Assembly (NCBI GenBank): GCA_024364735.1
Contig: JAGFNQ010001195.1
Span: 660,464-724,463, forward strand
DNA: 64,000 bases
Direction: 5' to 3'
Origin: Boesenbergia rotunda
Lineage: Eukaryota; Streptophyta; Magnoliopsida; Zingiberales; Zingiberaceae
Program-made: the position numbers and the translations under genes
The notes under the pieces: model-generated
Database searches by the model: none
Seen by the model: the letters and a program-made list of their open reading frames with translations, nothing else
What the model was told of the DNA's origin: nothing
Shown here: piece after piece, positions 58,346 through 64,000 of the stretch
How positions within the stretch are numbered: the stretch's first letter is position 1
Layout of the letters: each line of letters begins with the position of its first letter

Positions 58346-59202
58346 TTATTTTTCTTTCTATTACATATGCGCTTAATTATCTGACATTTTTTTTAGGAAA
58401 TTTAGTTTGATTAATTGTTACTAAATAAAAATTGTATCTCTAACTTTTCAAATGCATAATCTTGTTATCTATATACGAAGAATTTTTTTCATATTTTTTC
58501 TAACACGTTTCGAATTTTCATGATTTTATATTCAAAATTTGAATCTTAAATATTAAAAATAGAAAACAAAGTTATTTTCTCAGATCTGATTTTTCCATGA
58601 TTTAGATATAATTAAAAGAATTTAATAAAATTTTTATTCGAATATTTGAAGCAATTTTGAATTTTTAAATATTTTTTCTTCAAAAATTCTATTCTGTTGG
58701 GTTTTAATTTATTTTTAGACTTGTTGATCGAATTTAAGATTAAAAATTTTTTGTACAACCCCATATACCTATCATCATTGTATACAAAATATTTCAGATT
58801 TTTTAATTGATATTTCAATTTTCTATAAATATTTTACTAAAATTAGATTTTTATTTAAAAAAAATCAATAGAAGGATATTTTGACCAGATCCAAATTTTT
58901 AGAATCTTTACATCAGATGTTGAATCTGTCAAATTTTTTAAATTTTATAAGTCAATTTTAGAATTTTAAAAATTAAATTTCAAATTACTAAATCAAAAGG
59001 TGTTTGATATTAATATTTTTCCTTTCCCTAGTTTCTTTCCCTATTTTTGCTATGATCAAAGGGGGAGAGTAGCCTGAAGTTCAGGGGGAGATGATAGTTT
59101 TGCATGTCAATATTTTTTCCCATGCTTAACTGCTTAATTTAGTTTTACTAAATTCCTTATTTTTTTGGTTTAACCCTAATTGAACTTGGATTGATACACA
59201 TC
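58346..59202 (+). other. Element F 3' non-coding region
   Basis: A/T-rich and without ORFs of note. The minus-strand ORF 58818-58612 is compositional. A second purine-rich word, AAAGGGGGAGAG (about 59037), and another near 59082 precede the true tract. Confidence 0.8.
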
Positions 59203-59216
59203 AAAAAGGGGGAGAT
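59203..59216 (+). other. Element F polypurine tract
   Basis: AAAAAGGGGGAGAT abutting the 3' LTR. Confidence 0.88.
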
Positions 59217-60179
59217 TGTTAGTGCCCCGGTTAGTTTTGATGTGATCCACCAAGTTAGTTGGGTCCTGTTGGTTTACTGATCCCTCTGCTAAGTGTACAG
59301 GAGCTTAGGTACGGAGGAAGTCGAGCGTAAGACGTGGCGGACGAGAAGGATTGCGCGGGAAAGCGAGCCGACGGGCTCGGTGCAATCCGAGGGACGCGGA
59401 AGCTGCGGAAGAGTACGCCGGTGGAACGAGAAGGACGTGCGCGACGTCCGAGGGACGAAAAGCCGGGAGGAAGTATGCTCGAGGGGTGAAGGGCCGGAGT
59501 CGGGTTCGGGTGAGCCTAACTTCGGTTGGCCGGAAATCACCCAGAAGACGAAGAATCAAAAAGACTAGTCCAAGCGCCAAAAAGAAATGAGAAAAATTTT
59601 GGTGCCAAGAAGGATCGAACCCACGTCCTCACCAACAAACACCAAGCCACTAACCATTTGGGATGAAGGGCGATGACTGTTAAATATTGCCGAGATTGCT
59701 ACTTATACATGATAACAGCGATATGGAGATAACAGTCATCTCGAGGAATGAAAGATAAAGTTTTAATTAAAACAATTAAAACTTAAAGGATAATGTTACA
59801 TTATCCTTTAATCAAATCCAATAGATGCAGTTTAATCCCATCCAAGATCAACCATCCAGATTACATCCATGGATCAACGGCCAAGAGAAAAGTGATCAAC
59901 AATCAACAATCCAGATTTATTCTCTTAGGTTATAAATAGACTTAGAGGTTTTGCTTTAGAAATCAATCATTTTAGTCATTCTTTCTGTAATTTCTTTAAG
60001 TCTAAGTGTACTTCAGTTGTAAGGCTTCTCCGCCACAAGGAGATTTTCTGATTGAGCGTTAACCGTCTTGGAAGCAACGACCAAGTTGCAACCAAGTTTT
60101 TCTTAAAGACGAGTGCCCTCTTGTTTTATTTCTTAACCGTCTATTCACCCCCCTCTAGCCGGACCAACCCGATCCTACA
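59217..60179 (+). repeat. Element F 3' LTR (963 bp)
   Basis: Same length as the 5' LTR with about 15 transitions. TATA at 59931-59937. Pol III-like boxes repeat at 59612-59621 and 59647-59656 (minus strand sense). Confidence 0.93.
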
Positions 60180-60954
60180 AAAACTCCAAGAAAAGTTTTC
60201 TACCTTTCAGGCATAGAGTTCCTCTATCTAAGGAGATGTGTCCGAAAACATCAAAGAAGATAGATGAAATGAAGACGGTTCCTTATGCATCGGCTGTAGG
60301 AAGCCTCATCTATGCTATGTTATGTACGAGACCAGATATCTGTTTTATCGTGGGCATGGTTAGTAGATATCAGAGTAACCCTGGACAGGGACATTGGACT
60401 GTGATAAAGCATATATTGAAATACTTGAGATGGACTAGGGATTATATGCTGGTGTACCGGGCAGACCAATTAATCTTGGTGGGTTACACGGATTCAGATT
60501 TCCAGTCGGATAGGGACAAGAGTAAGTCTACCTCAGGGTTTGTGTTTACTTTAGGAGCTGGAGCCATAGTATGAAGGAGTGTCAAGCAGAAATGCGTGGC
60601 GGATTCCACCATGGAAGCTGAGTATGTGGCAGCCTCAGAGGCAGCCAAGGAAGTTGTATGGCTCAGGAACTTCATGATGGACTTGGATGTAATTCTTGGT
60701 TTGCCCAGATCTATCACAATCTATTGTGATAACAGTGGTGCAGTTTCAAACTCGAAGGAACCACGAGCCCATAAGGCGAGTAAACACAAGAGCGCAAGTA
60801 CCACCTGATACGAGAAATCGTAAAGCGAGGAGAAGTAGCTGTCGCCAAGATTGCATCAGAGGACAACCTGGCGGATCCTTTCACTAAGGCCCTTCCGGCA
60901 AGAGCTTTTGATTGGCATATGGAGGATATAAGAGTCAGATGTATGACAATGTGA
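60180..60954 (+). pseudogene. pol: Element E pol, second part (RT end and RNase H)
   Basis: Continues exactly from 55930 after removing F and one copy of AAAAC. It has PYASAVGSLIYAMLCTRPD, RNase H GYTDSDFQSDRDKSKST and TMEAEYVAASEAAKE with CDNSGAV. TGA at 60572-60574 and a frameshift near 60790 break it. It ends DPFTKALPAR...VRCMTM at 60954, the usual copia C-terminus. Confidence 0.87.
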
Positions 60955-60976
60955 GGACAGCAGAGTCTTTGAGTAT

Positions 60977-60987
60977 AAGTGGGAGAT
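60977..60987 (+). other. Element E polypurine tract
   Basis: AAGTGGGAGAT next to the 3' LTR. Confidence 0.85.
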
Positions 60988-61315
60988 TGTTAGATGTATA
61001 CTAAAAGACTTGTCTTTTTCTATAGTCATCTACATTTTGAAAGAGAATCACAACAACACAGTTGCATGTTTAAGTTAGTATATGCATAACGGTCTCATAC
61101 TCTGCATTATAGATAACATGGTGTTTGGTGACACACAGAAAATCATGTTATCAGTTCTTTGCATAGTATAAGTAGAAGCTCACAACCGAGATGGAGTTAG
61201 ACAAACCATCGGAATTGTAGTGTAATAAGGTGTAGTTTATCTTGACCGTAGAATTACACTAGTGTGCTTTGTGTACATTGAGCAAGACCAAAATAGAGGT
61301 CATCCAATTTGTACT
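60988..61315 (+). repeat. Element E 3' LTR, first 328 bp
   Basis: Matches 49887 onward with several substitutions and small indels. It stops at TTGTACT where D begins; the 5' LTR continues there with GACTTAATAATTGG. Confidence 0.88.
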
Positions 61316-62436
61316 TGTTAGATCATGTTTGTCTTGCTAGAGGGGGGTGAATAGCAATTTTCTATTTCTTCCCTACAATCGTTAGTGCGCAAGCGGAATA
61401 AACTAAACAAAACTAAACTAAAACAAGGAAGAAACACACCGATGTACGTGGTTTGGAGATGATGCTCCTACTCCACGGTTGTCCGTAAGGTGGACGATCC
61501 CTAATCCTTCGGCGGATGACTCCCCGGAGCACCTCCTGCTAGATCTCGTAGCTCCTTATGGGTGGAGAAACTTCTCCACAAACTCTGGACACTATCTGAG
61601 CAAAGAAGGCTACTAATCAGCTCTATCCAAGTAGGTTTCATCAAGAAGAATGAGCCTGAAACGAGCTCCCTTAAATAGAGCTCGAGGCTGAAAGTGACCG
61701 TTACCAGTCGACTGCCCCTGGAGCAGTCGCCTGGGCTTTCCTGAATTCGAATTCTCACACTGACCTTTCGAATTCTGGCCACCCCAGTCGACTGCTCCTG
61801 GGGCAGTTGACTGGTCCTTCCCTAAGCCTAGGGTTTCCCTTCTCGAGTACATTTCTCACCGCACTCCAACCCTCCCAGCTTAGTCCCCGAGTATAAACAC
61901 TCACACTCGGACCCTCACAACCTAGTCGACTCTTCAAACAACAGTCTCGATCTGTTGCCTTCATGCCCTCTTCATCTTCGGCTCCCGTCCCTCAGATGCG
62001 CACGCAAGCCCATGGCTTGCCTCCATATCATCCTTCACGCATGGCTCGAAATCCGCATCCCTCGGCTCATCGTCTCTACTCCAGCAACCTCGATCCATCG
62101 CCTTCAAGCCTTCTTGGACTTTGGCCCTCATCCCTCGGATATGCACACAAGCCCGTGGCTTGCCTCCATGTCATCCTTCTTATACGCCTCGAAGTTTGCT
62201 TCCCTTGGCTTCATCGTTCCTACTTTATCCATGGTCCCTTGGATGCGCACGCAAGCCAACAGCTTGTCTCCATGCCACCCTTCACCTGAAGACATCCAAC
62301 TAAGTCTATATATATCTGCAAACCTGCACACTCACATACACATACTAGTCCAACAACAAACCCTAACTTAGGCATATTGACACACACATCAAAACCCATG
62401 ATCTTCCCGATCATACTTGGGCCGATTGCCCCAACA
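61316..62436 (-). repeat. Element D 3' LTR (1121 bp)
   Basis: Minus strand TGTTGGGGCAATCGGCCC...GATCTAACA. The U3 has three copies of a roughly 110-150 bp module with hairpins such as GCAAGCC-ATG-GGCTTGC (62004-62020, 62148-62162, about 62251). CAGTCGACTG-type pairs at 61705/61724 and 61785/61804 are each 19 bp apart, then a TATTTAA box (61677-61671). ORFs inside are not genes. Confidence 0.88.
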
Positions 62437-62450
62437 ATCTCCCCCTTTTT
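62437..62450 (-). other. Element D polypurine tract
   Basis: AAAAAGGGGGAGAT on the minus strand, identical to A, B and F. Confidence 0.88.
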
Positions 62451-63490
62451 GATGTGTGACAATATGTTTAAGTTAGGTAAACAAAAACAATAATAGCAAT
62501 AGCAATTGAAAATTAAAGCATAGCAACCAAAAGGCAACTTCCCCCTTAACCTATATCCTCCACATAATTTTCAATTCTTACCCACATCACCAAGTTACGT
62601 TATACCCAACTTAACACCACAAGTTCTCTCATGTCAAGTTAAACCTAACTTAACATCACAAGTTCTCCCCCTTTGACACCATCAAAAAGATTGCCCCAAG
62701 CAATCCTACCCCTAGTGCCAAAAAAACCCAAACTACCTCTGAGAAATCCTTCGGAAGTCAAACACAGCCATACCAGTCGACTGCCAATCCATCAGTGGAC
62801 TGGCCTATGTAGTTCACAAACTACCAGAAACATCAGTCGACTGCCCCCAGGGCAGTCAACTGATACCGTCTAAATCTAAATTTACAGTCCAAATTCAGAA
62901 ACGCGTAGAAAATTCTATAAAATTTCGAAAAATGTGAAATTTTGCAAACACATTTGTTAGGATATACTCTACCCTAGAAAAATATAGTTTCGTGAAAAAT
63001 TCCAAATGTGCTTAACTTTTGGTACAAACTCTAATCTTCTCAAAACTTGGCATTTTATATCAACTTTGAAATCCATATATGAATCTATGTATTTGCCAAT
63101 TCCAACCATTACCATTTTACACATAGAATTGTTTTCAACTTTTCCCTTTTCTTTATATATTCTTAATATGACAAACCTCCCCCTCTTTTATCCTTAACCT
63201 TAGATACATATACATTAACCTTCCCTTAGATATAAGTCATATCTTATCATTCAATAGCAATTCATGAATTTCAAACAACATAAGCAATATTAAATCATGA
63301 CATAAAATCTCAAAAAGTTACATGAACGCATAAGCAAATGTTTCATACATGACTTAAAAATAAACATGAAAGTGGAACAAGGGCTAAAGCCCCGAACTAG
63401 CTAAATATTACAATTCCAAAATGAAAGTGTTTGAGAGATAAAATGTAAAGCTAAGCAAAACACTCTCAACACTAGATCATCAAATAAACT
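62451..63490 (-). other. Element D 3' non-coding region
   Basis: Contains two more CAGTCGACTG-type pairs at 19-bp spacing (about 62777 and 62836) and purine-rich words (AAGGGGGAAGTTGCC near 62540 and AAAGGGGGAGAA near 62670, minus strand). No coding sequence seen. Confidence 0.7.
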
Positions 63491-64000
63491 CTACTGCATG
63501 TCGTCGCCCGGAGGAGGAGAGGCATGATACGAGAGGTGTAACTGCCGTATCATATCATACATCTCGTCCTGCCGCAGTTGAAACCTCTAAAATGTCTTGG
63601 TGAGCCCATGGACCTCCCCCTGGACGGCAGTCTATGTCTGCTAAAAATCGTGAATGTCCTCCCGGAGGCCATGAACGTCAGAGTGGAGCTGGGAGAACTG
63701 CTCCTGTGTAACTCCTCCAGTGGGCTCCTCATCAAAACTGGAGGACTCAGAACGCTACCTCCAAACTATCTCCCCCTGCCTGCACTCGATCCCTGCTAAG
63801 GACAATTGGCATGTGCCAATCAGATCATAGTCCTTGGACAAGTGACGTACCTGACCGCTAGTCGTGCGTATACCCCTAGACTTAAAGAACTCGGTCAGGA
63901 CATGGCAAAAGGGCATGTAGATCCTCCCATTCACACGATGGGAAAAATGAACAATAGATGTAAAGACATGCAGAGTGATGTCGATGTCTAACCTCCTCTC
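63491..64000 (-). pseudogene. Element D ORF2 homologue, C-terminal part, broken
   Basis: Reading the minus strand from the window edge gives LDIDITLHVFTSIVHFSH, GRIYMPFCHVLTEFF, a KDYDLIGTCQLSLAGIE block and GEIVWR, which align block by block with LDLDIGLHMFHTILHAS, RVRTPYCHIITSLLHHHG, FDEIGFRNFSLAGLE and GVLSWRR of B. A TAG follows the WR and three more stops occur before the end at 63491. The tail (LHSDVHGLREDIHDF) is again coiled-coil-like. Divergence from B is much greater than B from C, so ORF2 entered or split between these families long ago. Confidence 0.75.

Larger units (their letters stand above)
55931..60179 (+). mobile_element. Gag-only LTR retrotransposon F (4249 bp), young
   Basis: 5' LTR 55931-56893 and 3' LTR 59217-60179 are both 963 bp. 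Duplication AAAAC flanks it (55926-55930, 60180-60184). It has a primer site at 56896, an intact Gag ORF at 56957-58345, a non-coding 3' part and a polypurine tract at 59203-59216. No pol or ORF2. By hand I count about 15 differences between the LTRs, all transitions and no indels. It is the youngest-looking insertion in the window together with B. Confidence 0.94.
49887..61315 (+). mobile_element. Ty1/copia retrotransposon E (Angela/Tork-like), inactive; hosts F and D
   Basis: 5' LTR 49887-51716, primer site 51719-51730, gag from 52780, pol to 60954 (interrupted by F), polypurine tract 60977-60987 and 3' LTR from 60988, cut at 61315 by D. The left target duplication candidate is GGTCT (49882-49886), within the Tat array; the right one is off-window. 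The two LTRs differ at many positions, so it is older than F. Confidence 0.9.
61316..64000 (-). mobile_element. LTR element D (A-family LTR, carries ORF2), partial
   Basis: Reverse orientation; the 3' LTR (61316-62436) is cut into E's 3' LTR and the element runs past the window end. The left target duplication candidate is GTACT (61311-61315). The LTR matches that of A. Instead of an A-type pol end, the coding sequence nearest the LTR is an ORF2 homologue of B and C, so D is probably a non-autonomous derivative in the A family. Confidence 0.82.

Noticed and set aside
61955..62371. 138-residue ORF in the D LTR
   Set aside because: Reads the antisense of hairpin modules in the LTR; no homologous frame in A.

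Overview
The window is angiosperm nuclear DNA, possibly from a large-genome monocot (a tentative guess from the copia families). It is a nest of LTR retrotransposons, and I find no host gene, rRNA, functional tRNA gene or CRISPR array. Nearly all bases can be assigned to an element. Most insertions are supported by TG...CA ends, an initiator-tRNA-type primer site (TGGTATCAGAGC), a polypurine tract (PPT) and matching 5-bp target duplications (TSDs). I use local names: Cop1, Cop2, A, B, C, D, E, F, Tat, G.

Layout. The outermost element is a Ty3/gypsy Tat-type element on the + strand (protease-RT 27634-29059, RNases H 30589-31816, integrase 47147-48099, then a 67-bp tandem array to 49886). Its 5' part lies left of the window. 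Its protease is split by A, a SIRE-like copia element whose pol end is at 7169-8585 and whose 3' LTR is at 17919-18802 plus 27561-27633. A is in turn split by Cop1 (1-7168, +), C (8962-17321, -, TSD ATCAT) and B (18803-27560, +, TSD TCTTG). Tat also holds a solo LTR of the B/C family (29060-30583, TSD CTAAG), a Tekay-like solo LTR (43555-47146, -) and E (49887-61315, +). Cop2 (31821-43554, -, TSD GTAAC) landed on the very end of the Tekay-like solo LTR and itself holds solo LTR G (38532-41129, TSD GTGGC). E is split by F (55931-60179, TSD AAAAC) in its RT and by D (61316 to beyond 64000, -) in its 3' LTR.

The autonomous-type elements (Cop1, Cop2, A, E, Tat) are full of stop codons and frameshifts. 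The less usual elements are the non-autonomous ones. B and C, and probably D, carry a Gag-like ORF1 that stops where protease should begin. In place of pol they have a second gene, ORF2. In B, ORF2 is intact: a TATA box, a tiny first exon, an 83-nt phase-2 intron and a second exon, 388 residues in all. The same promoter-exon-intron layout exists in C. ORF2 resembles the putative plant transposon protein family (Transposase_32 type). D carries a divergent ORF2 homologue between LTRs of the A family, so two LTR families appear to have swapped pol for ORF2. F is a Gag-only element with an intact 462-residue ORF and nearly identical LTRs.

Regulatory and RNA-level structure is unusually regular. 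B/C-family LTRs and the internal ORF2 promoters share palindromic GGGCGCC boxes spaced exactly 18 bp apart. The A/D family has CAGTCGACTG boxes spaced exactly 19 bp. B/C-family U3 regions hold an array of short hairpins with a conserved GAAGGA-type loop and varying, mostly complementary stems. Cop2's long leader holds hairpins with a conserved loop and different stems. All function statements for these are inference; the patterns are directly visible.
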